64,000 nt of DNA from Calycina herbarum. Taxonomy: Eukaryota > Ascomycota > Leotiomycetes > Helotiales > Pezizellaceae. The translations under genes and the position numbers were made by a program. Shown here in pieces: positions 34,217 through 46,600 of this stretch. Location of the stretch: NCBI GenBank assembly GCA_001414485.1, contig LLEY01000195.1, positions 43,129-107,128 on the forward strand, written 5' to 3'. The notes below the pieces were generated by a model, which made no database searches, had not been told where the DNA came from, and saw only the letters and a program-made list of their open reading frames with translations. Numbering within the stretch: position 1 is the stretch's first letter; every line of letters starts with the position of its first letter.

Positions 34217-37200
34217 AAGTCTTTAAGGTATTCCAGTTCTACGAGGTTCTTAAATCAAGTCTGAACTTAAGCTAATAAGGGGTTATACTAATTAAGAAGT
34301 ATAGGAGAGTTATTTATACTTAGTCTATTAGAGGGATTAACTCGCTCTAATTATCCTAGTAGTAGGTTATAAAAGGCCTTAGCCTCTAATCGATATATTA
34401 GTTTATAATCTCTATCTAACTATCTATTTATTTATAGTAAGCTATAGAGAGCTTAAGCTTAATACTAATAATACAACAGAATTCTATTTAAAAAGCTAAG
34501 ACGAATTAAGGTCCTTTATTAGATATAATCGATTTAAGATAGTATCTAAAACGATATATCTATTATATAAAAAGTTGAGCTAATCCTCTAGCGTTAGTTA
34601 TAGAATAGTAGGGAATAGACACCGAGTCCTTTCTAAGATAGTCGATGAATACTAGTATAGTGTTATATCTATGTTTATCTTTTAGAAAGGACTTAAAATC
34701 TATATATAAATACTATATCGGGTAATTAGGAACTAGTAGTAGGTAAAGAAACCCTTGCTATTTAGTTTATTAAGAATAAGAGTATCTATACGCTCGGTAG
34801 TTAGCTATGTATACTTTATAGTTAGAACCTATACCGATCTAGTAGTAGGTAAGAGCTAATAACTGGTATATCTTTTAGGTACTTAGGTAAGTACTAGATA
34901 CTTAGTTGTAGACTTCTTAGATTAGATTTATATAGAGTTTAGTATTTCTTTAGATATAAAGCTGTCTTCTAAATAGAAGTAAATTATCTAGCGAGATAGT
35001 ATAATCGTTCTTAAGCTAGCTACGCTCTTCTTAGAAGGATTATATATTATCTGCCTTTAGTCTCTAAATTAGGTCTAACCTATATTCTAGTATAATATTT
35101 AGCTAAATTATACTAATAGATGTCGCTTATTTTTATAAAAAGGTTTAAGTAAGGTCGGCGTTGATTCGGAGGTCTAACCTAATAGGTCTAAAAAGGGTAT
35201 ATAAGCGGCTGTCTAACTTAACTTAATCCTGTATTTTAATATCTTACTTATGTCTAGTTAGAATATCTACCTTTTAATTTACTATTCTAGACGTGAATTA
35301 GATCTAGAAATTAAAGTCGGATAGGAATTCTATCTATCGTACTTGCTTAGCTATAAGTAGCTTAGTTATTATAAAGTATTCTAAGGATCTGTAGTCTAAG
35401 TATACGCTAATATAGCTCTGGTACGACATGAGTTTAGGCTACTATTTCTTAAATACTTTGATAATTATAAACAATTCCTTATTATAGATTTTCTAATTCG
35501 CTTCGTAGCTAACTAGGATATAGGAGTAAAAACCTATAAGATACCACCGATTACTATATTATTAGGAGAATATACCTGCTATTACTCTATTAGAAGAGTC
35601 TATCTCTAGCTTTATATTAAGTTTGAGGTCGAAGTAGTATAAAGCTTAAACTAAGAGTAGCTAGGTCTATAATTCTTTGAAGGCTTTCTCGTATTCGGGT
35701 GTTTACTAAAACAGCTCTAAAGAGTGCGTTATAGTAGTTAGAGGTTTTATAATTTTACTAAAGTTCTTAATAAATTGTTTATAGAAACTATAAAAGCCTA
35801 GGTAAGACTTTATACCTATTATAGTACTAGGTCGAGCCTAGTTATATAGAGGTTCTACTTTCTTAGAGTCTACTTCGAGTCCTTTTATAGTTAATATATA
35901 ACTAAGATATTTAACTTAGGTAATACTAAATTCGCTTTTCTTAATATCTACTTAGAGTCCTACTTCTTAGAGCCGATTTAGAACCTTTCTAACTTATTTC
36001 TTATATTCTTTAATACTATCTAAATAAATTAATATATTATCTAAGTAAGCGATATAGAAGTTATCTAGATATTCGATTAAGATATTGTTTATATAACGTT
36101 AGTAGATAGTAGGTCTATTATAGAATTTAAAAGAAAGAACCTTATATTTATATATTCTATACCTAGTTCTAAACGTGGTTATCTCTTCTAAGTTAGAGTC
36201 TATTTAGATATAGTAGAAGGCTTGTTATATATCTAACTTAGTAAAGATCTTAGCTTTCCTTATTCTAGAAAGAAGTTTGTTAATATAAGGAATTAGGTAG
36301 AGGTCGTTTTAAGTAAGAGTATTAAGCTTCTAATAATTAATATAGAACTGTAGCTTATTACTATTAGGCTTTTTAACAAAGAGTACTAGTAAGGCGAAAG
36401 AACTATTACTATTGATAATAAATCCTTTATTTAAATTATTAATAAGGTACTCTTTTATCGCTTATAGCTCTATAGTTAACTGTCGATATAGTAGGGAGTA
36501 GAAGGTAGGAAGTAGTTTATTTAAGGTGATTTTATAATTATATTTATAGTAAGAAGGAAGTTTGTCTAAGGCTGCTTTTAAGAATATATCTTAGTATAAG
36601 AAATAATATTTAGAGAGTTAGAACTATATTAGATCTATAGTCTTAGTGTCGTCTATAGATAGAGCTAACTTCTCTTTAATAATCCGATCTAATTCGTAGA
36701 TACTAGTTATAAAGAACTTAGTATTAGGTCGTTTTATATTAAAATATAAAGTATTCGCACTTATCTTACTAATAAATAAGTATATAGTCTAATCTATCTA
36801 AGCTATACTTATAGTTTAAAGAGAATTTAGACCAGAGTTAAAGGTAGAAAGGTTAGGAGTTAGAGTCGTAGATAATAGTAATAACTTAGCTAAGAGTTCA
36901 CCCTTCTTCCGTCGTTTTTCGTCTTAATAGAGAGTGTAATCCCTTCTATTCATATCCGACTATATATTTAAATAAGGCTTCTAGATCCAGCCAAAAGTTA
37001 AAGAAAGTAAGATCTCCTTTCCGAAGTAAGGAGTTAGTAGGGTTTTAGCTAGCTAAATAAGTTAATTCTTAGTAGGGTTAAAAAGAATTTTAAAGTGTTT
37101 TAACTATTTATTTCTAATAATTAAGTCTTATTATCCGAGATTTAGGACGACAAAGGGGTAGTTATAGATACGACGTCTATCTAGGTTTAGATATAGCTGT

Positions 37201-38400
37201 ATAAACCGTGTTACCTTCCTCTTAATACTACTGTTGTATCTACGAATAAGTATCGAGTATAGTAAATTTTAAATCTATAATCCTAGTAATTAGGCTAGTT
37301 ATAGAGCTAAAGGTCGATTTAAGAATAGAAAACCGTTTACTTCTATATCTATTAAAGCTTGTAACTTAACACCGTATCTATATATACTAAGGGTTATATC
37401 TATAAGGAATTGGTTTCCTTCTATAAGGCTAGAAAGATTAAGGTTTAATAGGTTATATTTACGTAGGCTTAGGAAGGAGTCTTTACCTAGGCTGCCTCGT
37501 TTTCCCTCTAATCCGGGACTAAATCAGAGTACTCTATAGAGACTTGTATATTATCTTTATCCACTTCCTAGACTATCTCTTTAATACTAGATAGCTAAGA
37601 GTAATCGGGTTTGTAATATCTAGGCTTACCGCAGTAGTAACACGTTATACTAGCTAGGACTCGATCTATAGTCTTTTAGTATTTAGGAGTTGAAGTAGGT
37701 TTGAAAGTTCGGGAAGTAGTCTAAACAGTAGAGAAGGATCCTCGTATAGGTAGGGAGGGTTTTAGTATTATACTAGATAAGAGTTGAAAGACAGTCCTTT
37801 TAACCGAAGTGGTTATACCGACTAGCTTAGTCGTATTAGCTATATATAACTCAGCGTTTCAGCGTTTTTCCTTATCTAAGGCTAGAAGATCTACTACTAT
37901 TTCAACGAAGTTATAGTTCTAACGTCTCTTAAGTACAGTAGCTAAGTTTCGTAGCTATAGTATAATCTTTTCTTATATATAGAAGAACTGTTCTAACTCT
38001 AGTATCCCTCTAAGTATAGCTATACTTAAAAAGCGACCTCTAAAGTCAGTAAACGTTTCTCTAGTATAATCCTTTCCACCTATCTACAAGGCCTAGAAGG
38101 CGTTCTATACATCCTCTATCTCGTATCTAGTTAAGAAATATAAATCTAAAAGTTTAATTATATCTTAATAATCGTAGAAAGTAATATAAATCGATTTAGA
38201 CTTATATCTAGGCTTAAGATAGTTCCTAGCAAGTCTAGTAGTTGTTCCCTATATAAGGGCCTTTCGAGTCAGGCTTATATTATAATAATCGGCATTCACT
38301 AGTAGTCTATCGCGTACCGATATCTTCTATTATCGGTATATAAGTGATTTATTATTATCTAAGAGTTTAATCTTTTCTATAATCTTACTTTTTACAGGTT
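34217..38400 (-). pseudogene. Gypsy-1 gag-pol (5' and central parts), RIP-degraded
   Basis: Reading right to left on the minus strand: a gag zinc-knuckle remnant CYYCGKPRYYKPDY near 37610-37642, protease and RT regions with IRKAKIFTK near 36250 and FYIAYLDNIL at 36031-36060, then RNase H and part of integrase. Integrase continues in the far segment (23077 downward), where a DKVYL-RNLKI-RPSRKL-like end is visible near 22860-22920. Boundaries are approximate. It is non-functional. Confidence 0.8.
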
Positions 38401-39232
38401 AGATAGGATTTAGACTACCTTCAGGGTTAAGTAGGGTAGTCTACTATTAAGGGAAGGTATTAGAGGTAGGATCTCTTAAGCGAAAGGGGTCTAATATAGG
38501 ACTTAGAAGGGAAGGAGGGTCGTTCTCGGATCGGGATCGTTAAGGTTAAGAGTCTCTGATTTAATTCCTAAGTTCGCTTATAATTGATTCTAACTATATA
38601 AACCGATCGTTGTTATCTTAAAGTTTTTCTTCTAAGCCTTATACTACGCCTCGTATCTCGTCTATATTAGAAAAGTCTCGGTTGTCTTTAGGGTTTCGAG
38701 TAGGTTGCTTTCCTTTCTAGGACCTTTTATTTTTAGATATACGAGTACGGTTCGTAGACCTTTTAGAGGGGGGTCTACTAGCTTCTCTAGTAGGTTACTT
38801 AACGCTCTTAAGCGGAGCTTTAGAGGGACCTAGGGTCTCTCCTTGTTCTAGTATATTATATACCGTTCGAGGGAGGGGTTAAGAGGTAGATTCGAGAGCC
38901 TTCTAGGTAACTGTATATCGTCGACTATCTATATCTTATATAGCAATCCCTATATAGAGAGGGTTATTAGGAGTCTTAGGAGTACTTAGCGTAGTCTACT
39001 TCTATTAACGTAAGAACCGCCTACGATTTTACTAGCTAACTGTTTAGATACTAAACCCCGGTGTTACTAGCTGTCTAGATAGTCTCTGATTACCTAGCTA
39101 TTTAAGGTTGTCGATATACTGATCCGAATCTAGGCCGAATCGAATTCGAAGCAAGTACGCCGGCGCGCTCGAGTGAGATATTATAACAGGCTGTCCCCGG
39201 CGGAGTCGAATTTGGTCTTTTAATATAACGGT

Positions 39233-39283
39233 ACGTAGACTCGGCAATTCCAATTCCGATCAATTCCTAATAGTTCTATTATA
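39233..39283 (-). repeat. Gypsy-1 5' terminal repeat (51 bp)
   Basis: It pairs with 21051-21100. The minus-strand start has become TATAATAG, one G-to-A change from TGTAATAG. Confidence 0.7.
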
Positions 39284-42203
39284 CTAGTAAAGACCGAGAT
39301 AGGATAGAAGTGTATACACTTTCGCTATAACTCTAGTTGTAGTAAGTTCGGCGCTATAGTAAAGTAAATGCTTAAGGAGAAAGAGTGTTAGATTAAGCCC
39401 TCGCTACTATATAACTATTATCTAAATAGCGTAATCGAGTGTAAGATAGCTGAGATAAACAACCTAATAAGATCTATGATTTATTAGAGCAAATCACACT
39501 TTAGTATATAGTGTTTTATAGCCGAATATATATATTAGCTGCTTAATAGACTACTAACCTTAGCACTTCCTTTTACTTCCTCTAAGAGTTCTAGGAACTC
39601 GTTAGTTATAAAAGAGAGTTTAAAAGATAACTTATCTAGCGAGAGTTTAGAAGATAACTCGTCTAGTAAGAGTTTAGAAGATAACTCGTTATATAAGAGT
39701 TTGTAGAACTCGTTAGTTATAAAGGCTAAAACTCTATATAAAGCGTATACTAGCTATTAACCGGATGTCTCTAGAATACGAGTTTTTAGATATACCGCGT
39801 AGCCTTAGAATCTAAAGGCAACTCACCTATAGAAGTATAATCTAAGGTATCTTAAGTACTAGATATATATAGGTATAAGTAGAAACAACGTATATAAGTT
39901 ATTTAACGTATAAACGTATAAGTATTATATATCGGCAGAGCTACGATTCGACAAGTATAACTTTCTAAAGTTAGTACTAAAAGAGAAAGTCTTAAAGACT
40001 TAAACTCTACTAACGCTCTAGAGAAGAGCTATCTAAACGACTACTTCGCCTATACTAAGGATAGTAGAAGTTTAAGAAGAAGTAGAAAGACCTGTTCCTA
40101 ATAGTAACTTACTTAAAAGGTCTACTATAAGTCTAAAGGATTTAGTAATTACTAGTAATAACGTATCTAAAAATACTACTATAAGTTAAGAAGATTCAGT
40201 AACTAATAAGGATAACATACTAGAGCTACTCTCCTAAGTCTACTAATTAAGATATAGTAGAATTTATAAGCTAAAGCGTGTCTTTAGAGACATAGCTACT
40301 ATATTATAAGGTTTAGATCTTAATATATTTAAGTCCTTAAATTCCGTTCTACTTACTCCTTTTAAAGAGGTAATACTAAAGGAGGCTATAGACAAGGATC
40401 CTAAGAATTAGATACCGTTGCTAAAGAAAGAGTTAACCTCTTTAAGTAAGAATAGAGCCTATATTATTATATAAGGCAATCTATAAGAGAAGAGACTTCT
40501 TCCGACTAAATAGGTCTTAAAATACAAACTTAAAGTTAATAGTAAGATCGTATATTATAAGTCTAAGCTAACTATAAGAGGCGATTACTAGGAATATAGA
40601 ATCGACTATTTTAAGACGTTTACTATAGTTTTATAATATAATACCTTAAGAGTTATTCTTATAAAAGCTACTGTCGAAGACCTAGAGATCGAGCAACTAG
40701 ACGTTAATACTACCTTTATCTACCCTAACCTTAAGAAAGATATATACTACTAATTCCTAGATTACTTCTATCTTATCTATCTAGAAACTCGGACTCGGCA
40801 AGGATTCCTAAAGCTTAAGAAGCCCTTATATAGCTTAAAACAAGCGCTATATAAATAGCTCTAGGAAGTTATTAAGAAGTTTATAAAACTTAGCTTTAAG
40901 GTCTTAAAGAGCAATCTAAACCTCTTTATTAAAGATAACGTGTCTATCCTTCTCTTTATCAACGATATACTAATCGTAGAGGAGAAAGCAGATATTATAT
41001 AAGTAAAATCCTAGATAATAAACAATACTAAATAGAGAGTGAATAAGGTAGAGGATTAAGATAGTAATACTAAGATGTTCGTAGGATTTAAGATTAGGAG
41101 AGATTAAGCGAATCAGTCGATTACTATATTATAAGGAGCTTATATATAGTAATTGCTTATAAGACTTTCTATAGACAAGTACAATCCCGTTTCTACGCCT
41201 TTCGTACCTAGAACAGTACTTAAACCACGACTTAAAGGCGAGGAAGTTATATACAAAGAATTAAAGTTATACTAGTAAATCGTTAGAAGTATAATATATC
41301 TCTTAAATAGCATAAGATTCGATATTACATATACTATAGGCCAGCTTATAAGGCATATAGCAAACCCGATAAAAGAACATCTCTAATATATAAAATACCT
41401 TATATAGTATCTTAAAGGATCGATTAACAATGGTATTACGTACGGAGGACAAGGAAGACAAATAGCAACTTAAGGCTTTAACGTATATACTCGAGGAGTT
41501 TATAGTCTAAGCAACTTTACACTTTATAGTAATGCTACCTAGGCTACTGAAGACGATCGCAAGTCGTTTAGTAGCTAGGTAGTAACTCGATATAGAGGAA
41601 CAGTCTCTTAGGCTGCTTAAAGGCAAAAGCATATAGCTTTAAGTACTATAGATTCAGAGATATCAGCTATAAGTAAAGGAATAAGAGAAGCAGCGTGGCT
41701 TAAGAAGCTACAGGAGGATCTAGGAGAGACATTCAAAATACCCTTACTTTACTACGATAATGAAGCTGCTATACAACTTTATAAAGACACTAAGTTCTAT
41801 TAAAGATCTAAGCATATTAAGACTAAACACCTATACGTACGAAACGACATAGTTCAAAGAAATCGCCTTAAAGTCCTTAAAATACTAGGAAAGGACTAAC
41901 CTGCCGATATCCTCACCAAACAACTTACAAAGGATACGTTTAATACACATTATCGAACACTTAGGATGAAAAAGAAGAATTGAGTACTCTTATACCGTGG
42001 CACAAGTGTAAGACACTTCGTGGAGCTGCTGAACTTCCAAAGAGGAGACGTAGGCACTACAACTGTAGGTTGTTACGGGAGTTAAGGAGGCTCAAGGGAT
42101 TAACTTTGCAAACTTGGCAAAAACAACAATTTGTAGAGGCTTAGCAAGTGGGAATAGCTTCATTTTGACAAGTGGGATCAAGAACTTATTACGCATGGGG
42201 GAG
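39284..42203 (+). pseudogene. Copia-B pol, 3' part (integrase, RT, RNase H)
   Basis: Copia-B resumes with integrase (KTLYKAYTS...PDVSRIRVFRY near 39730-39795), then RT (YKSKLTIRG near 40555, IEQLDVNTTFI near 40690, KPLYSLKQALYK near 40825, LLFINDILIVE near 40955) and RNase H (EISAISKGIREAAWLKKL near 41655). The last 200 bp before the 3' LTR are visibly less RIP-altered than the rest. Confidence 0.86.
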
Positions 42204-42360
42204 TGTTAGAAATCAGGTGATTTAGGGGCCAAATCTTAGTGCTTAATAAGCCCTTGGAACATATTTAGACTGTTTGTCCGTATAGACAACTTAGACTCGA
42301 AATCATCGAATCCATCAATATACAGATCAAAACCATCACTTCCATCCCCCATTCTTGACA
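42204..42360 (+). repeat. Copia-B 3' LTR
   Basis: This 157-bp copy is paired with 19342-19498 and followed by the duplicated target caaat. Confidence 0.93.
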
Positions 42361-42450
42361 CAAATGCGCTACATACAGTCGACTATGGGGGAAAACACAG
42401 TGCTGTAACAGGCATATTGAAAAACAGCTCAAACGACCGCCAACCCGAGA

Positions 42451-43470
42451 ATGGCGTCTCCCCCCGTGATCTCAAAATTCGCCCAGTTCAACCGAGCAGA
42501 TCTCGTGTATTGCATAGTTGCCAACCATGATCTATACGCATCAGTCTTGAGACCAACGAACATGGAGCCAAGCACCGCGTCATGCCCAGTCCTGGTTTTC
42601 TGGCATGGCGGCGGCTTCATAACTGGTGACCGCATGTACGAGCCTTGGATGCCAACATGGCTCATCCAATTCGCACAGTCGCAAGCCGCGATGATCATCT
42701 CCCCCGATTTCAGACTCATGCCAGAAGCCAGCCCGAGCGATGTCCTGGATGACGTCGCCGCGTTCTGGGCGTGGTATACAAAGACCCTTCCCCAGATCGC
42801 GGCCGAGGAGGAGTGGGATGTGCGGCCGGATGTTAAGAGGACCGTTTGTGCGGGCCAGAGCTCGGGAGCGGTCATTGGAGTGCACTCTGCGCTTGAACCT
42901 CAGGATGTGCAATTCAGAGCTGTGCTGGCGCTGTATGGTCCGCTCTGTTTCGATGTTCCGTTGCTCAATATGCCCAAGCCGAGGATTATAGGGGGATCAA
43001 GACCACCTGCTCCCCGGGAGGCGGAGGCGTTGATTCGGTCTTATATCGCGCGGAGTAAAGGAAAGTCGAGAACGTCGGGTAATCCATCTGAGGACTGGGA
43101 TTTGGTCATGGCTACGGTGCAGCAAGGGTGGCTTCCGAGAACGGCGAAGAGGAATCCTGATTCGAGGCTGGATGTGGTTGCTAATCTGAGGGCTAAATCA
43201 ATCTTGCCTCCAACGTGGGTGGTGCATGGAGAGCAGGATTCTGTTGTAAGCACTGTTACCGGCATAGAAAGAGAAAGGGCATGCTGATCAGATACGATAC
43301 AGGTCCCAGTAGAATGCGCTGTCAAATTTGGAGAACACGTGAGAGAGGCTGTCCCAGAGACGCCATTGCTAATATCAATACGGCCGGGAGAATATTCTTT
43401 CGATGTAGACTTGACCATTGATGAGCCATGGGTGAGCGAAGGATGTTGTTTCATTAGCTCGCATTGGTGA
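42451..43470 (+). CDS. Alpha/beta hydrolase (HSL-type esterase), catalytic His possibly lost
   Basis: Two exons (42451-43245 and 43303-43470, intron 57 bp) give 320 aa. The oxyanion motif HGGGF, the nucleophile elbow GQSSG and the Asp region GEQDSV mark the hormone-sensitive-lipase type common in fungal polyketide clusters, where such enzymes hydrolyse or transfer ester or thioester-bound chains. The C-terminal motif, which from memory usually reads PGEHGFD, reads PGEYSFD here. The Tyr codon TAT (43393-43395) is one C-to-T change from CAT in the CpA context RIP prefers. If so the triad is broken. The start lies only 90 bp from the Copia-B LTR, so its original upstream region is now 23 kb away. 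It converges with PKS2 (148-bp gap). Confidence 0.85.
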
Positions 43471-43618
43471 ATTTAACAACCGGGAGTCTACGCCGTGAAA
43501 GATATTTTAAGTAAATGAGAAGTTCACACCCTGAGTTGTGGCAATGAATCGAAAGTTTTGTAAAGAAAAACCTATAGATATGATCCGACTCCATACAACT
43601 TCTAAATACAGACCAGAA

Positions 43619-46600
43619 CTAACTACCACTCGTGAATCTACCTTTCAAAAGAACCGCAGTATGCTCTCCTAACGCGAGAATACTCGACGAGCCCAAGATA
43701 TCCAGAACAGTAATCTCGCACCCCAACCGTTGCTTGAACCAATTCCTCAGCTCAATAGAGACGAGCGAATCAACACCCAAGGCACCGAAAGACTCCCTGA
43801 CGTCGAGAGAACTGACATCTCTCATCAGAAAACCAAAGAGCGTTTTCCCGATTTCCGTTGCGATGTAAGTGATGGACTCTTCGCTGTCCAAGATCGAAGC
43901 ATCGGCAGCTACCTCTGCAAGGAAGTGTCGGAGCTCGTCATTCCCTGTTGATGTCGTCGTGCCACTCTGGCTCTCTGTGTTGAAATACAGAGCCATCCGC
44001 GGGTCGTTCCTCCACACCGTACGGTTGTTTGGTGCGGAGAGAAGCTGTGTTGAGCGTAATCCGATAGCCAGCTGATTTTTCTCACCTGCTTTTGCTGAAC
44101 CTCGCTTGATCATCAGATGCAAAGAGTCCAGCAGGTCTTGCTCGTAGAGCACGTGGGTGGAGGTGGTACGGAAGTGCTCCAGCACGTGGGCGTTACGGCT
44201 GATATATCCAATGTCTTCCATGATACCGATGTCCACCGTCGAAGCTGCCAGCCCCATGTTTCGTCGGTACTGAGCAAAGGAATCGAGGAAAGAATTGCCT
44301 GCAGCATAGTTCGCCTGGCCCCATTGTCCGACAAGCCCACTCCAGCTGCTGAAGAGCAGGAAAAAATCCAAATCCAAACCCAGATTCACGGAGGCGTTGT
44401 GAAGGTTCCAGGTTCCTTGTACTTTGGGCTGAGTGACCGTTTGCCAGTCGTCGAATGACATCGATGGAAAAGCTACATCCTGTCATGAACTATCAACTGT
44501 TTGTTCTCCTGAAATATTGATCAACTTACGTGGAGTACCATTGAGGCTTGCAAAATTCCGGCAAGGGGTTTCGTTGCAGCAACCATCGCCTTTTCAACAT
44601 CTGCTTCGTTGACGACGCTTCCTTGGATCATGATTGCTTTGCATCCTAGTGCATCGAGCTCCGCAACGAAACTGCTGTAAGTGTCAGAGGTTCCAGCAGA
44701 TCGGGAGAGAAAGATGACTGTCGAATCTGTCAATATCTGGTCAGAAGCACCACTCGAGAAAAAGAACTCACGCTCGGTAGCTCCAGCCTCCGCCATCCAC
44801 ACCGCAATCGCTTGTCCAAGACCGCCTAGCCCACCCACTAAGAGATACGATGCATCCGGTTGCAGCTTGAACACCTCTTTACCCGTACGAGTGGCCAGCT
44901 CGTTACAATCCGGCAGCGAGACGACCACTTTACCGATGTGGCTGCCCTTCTGCATGAAACGCATAGAATCCTCAATCTGACTGCCCTCAAAGTGAGTGAT
45001 CGGATGAATAGGTCCAATCTCACCCCGGTTGAAGAATTCCATCATTTTCTTGAGCAATCTGCGAATGGATCAGTCCGACGTCCGTAGCCATAGTGTGGAT
45101 ATATACTCGCCTCGAAGCAATCTCCGGCCGTTCGCCGCAGATTTGTGCAAAATCGACACCGAAATACGATCGGTTGCGCTCGAATAGATCGAGAGCCAGG
45201 CTGCCTTTGCCAATGAGGTCTCGCTTGCCGATCTCAACCATGCATCCAAATTCAGCGACACACTGCCAACTGGCATGTAGAAGTTCTCCTGATAGCTGTA
45301 CATGTATCAGCAAGGGATCAAGCAAGACTGGCGTGAGACTGGATGGACAAACCGAATTCAGCACGACGTCGACGCCTCTGCCTCCTGTGGCTTCCAGTAC
45401 ATCTCGTTGGAATGTTTGATCACGTGAGTTGAAGATGTGATCTCTTGGGATGTGGTGGTTGTCCATCAACCATCGGACCTTTTCTTCGCTTCCCACTGTG
45501 CAATAGATCTGAGTGATGATTAGCTCCACATCTCCAGTGTAAACAGAAATTACTTACTTCTGCACCCAAGGCTCGGCTTTCAGAACACGTCAGTATTTAT
45601 TTGTAAGATCTCCGGGAAAAGGACATACCAGACTTGAATGGCCGCAATGCCGACACCTCCACACGCACTATGGACGAGTATCGTCTGCCGCAGTTAGTAA
45701 CAGAACGGTAGGACATTTCCAATGCTCAACTAACCTGTCCCTTTTCGAGTCTTGCTTTGTCGATAACAGAGTATATGACCGTGCAGTAGACCGTAGCCAT
45801 GGAAGCTGCGTCCGTGAAAGATAGTGAATCTGGTATCTTGACGCAGACTTTTTCGCTGGTGGTCAGAGATGTCGCGAATGCACCGCTTGCAAAGACAATG
45901 CACCGATCCCCGACCGCGAGATCCTTGACTTCTGGGCCTACCTTCTCTACGATTCCTGCACTCTCGCAACCCAAGCCATCGCCTTCCACGACTGTGCCTT
46001 CGACGATGCCCATCGAGATAAGTACGTCTTTGAAGTTCAACCCCACCGCATAATTCCGCACGCGGAGGTAGTCGCCTGTAGCAGTGTCAGCTTCTACCAT
46101 TTGCGTGATACACTTGGTTTGATACGGACCTTGAGGCTCAGTAGGCATGTACTGTTTCCAATACAGCGAATTCAAGATGCCGCGTTTCTCTATATCCAGC
46201 TTTTGTGCCTGCCCGTTCGATTTTTCTGCGGTCAGCGCCTCATTTACCGATGTCCAGTGGAAGCGCGGAGTGAGTATCTCGTCGTTCGAAAAAGCCCACT
46301 CCATATCCGGCTTCTTAGCCGACCCTTCGACAGAAGCACGTCTCTGGAACTGGGGCAGGACTTTCGCGATGGCTTTCCATGTCGACACGTCAAATTTGTC
46401 CACTTCCAACGTGCCCAGATTGACTTCGAGCTCCGTCCTCAATGTTCTGGCAAATCCGAGGAACATGCCGTAGCGTGGATCTGAGCAATTGTTCTGCGCA
46501 CTGCCGGTTATCCACAGGATCCCGTTCCGGGCTTCTTTGCTTGCCAATAAGAAATCTTTGAATTGAGAATATTGGGCTTCGTCAATAGTGTGCACAAATG

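Larger units (their letters stand above)
21051..39283 (-). mobile_element. Gypsy-1: Ty3/Gypsy element, minus strand, in Copia-B pol
   Basis: The ends carry a direct repeat of only 50-51 bp (21051-21100 and 39233-39283) that begins TGTAATAG on the minus strand. A pyrimidine run at 21101-21110 (the purine tract of the minus strand) adjoins the left copy, marking it as the 3' LTR. Flanks are ttagc (21046-21050) and ctagt (39284-39288), a probable 5-bp duplication changed by two C/T transitions. Internal order on the minus strand is gag, RT, integrase, then 3' LTR. Gypsy-2 interrupts it at 23083-34211. The unusually short terminal repeat is the least certain part of this call. Confidence 0.8.
19342..42360 (+). 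mobile_element. Copia-B: Ty1/Copia element enclosing three nested Gypsy elements
   Basis: Two 157-bp LTRs (19342-19498 and 42204-42360) differ by four transitions. They are flanked by the exact 5-bp duplication caaat (19337-19341 and 42361-42365). A purine tract (catgggggag) precedes the 3' LTR. The total span is 23,019 bp because Gypsy-1 (21051-39283), which itself contains Gypsy-2 and Gypsy-3, sits in its pol region. Without them Copia-B would be about 4.8 kb, a normal Copia size. It separates the acyl-CoA ligase from the alpha/beta hydrolase of the same cluster. Confidence 0.95.
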
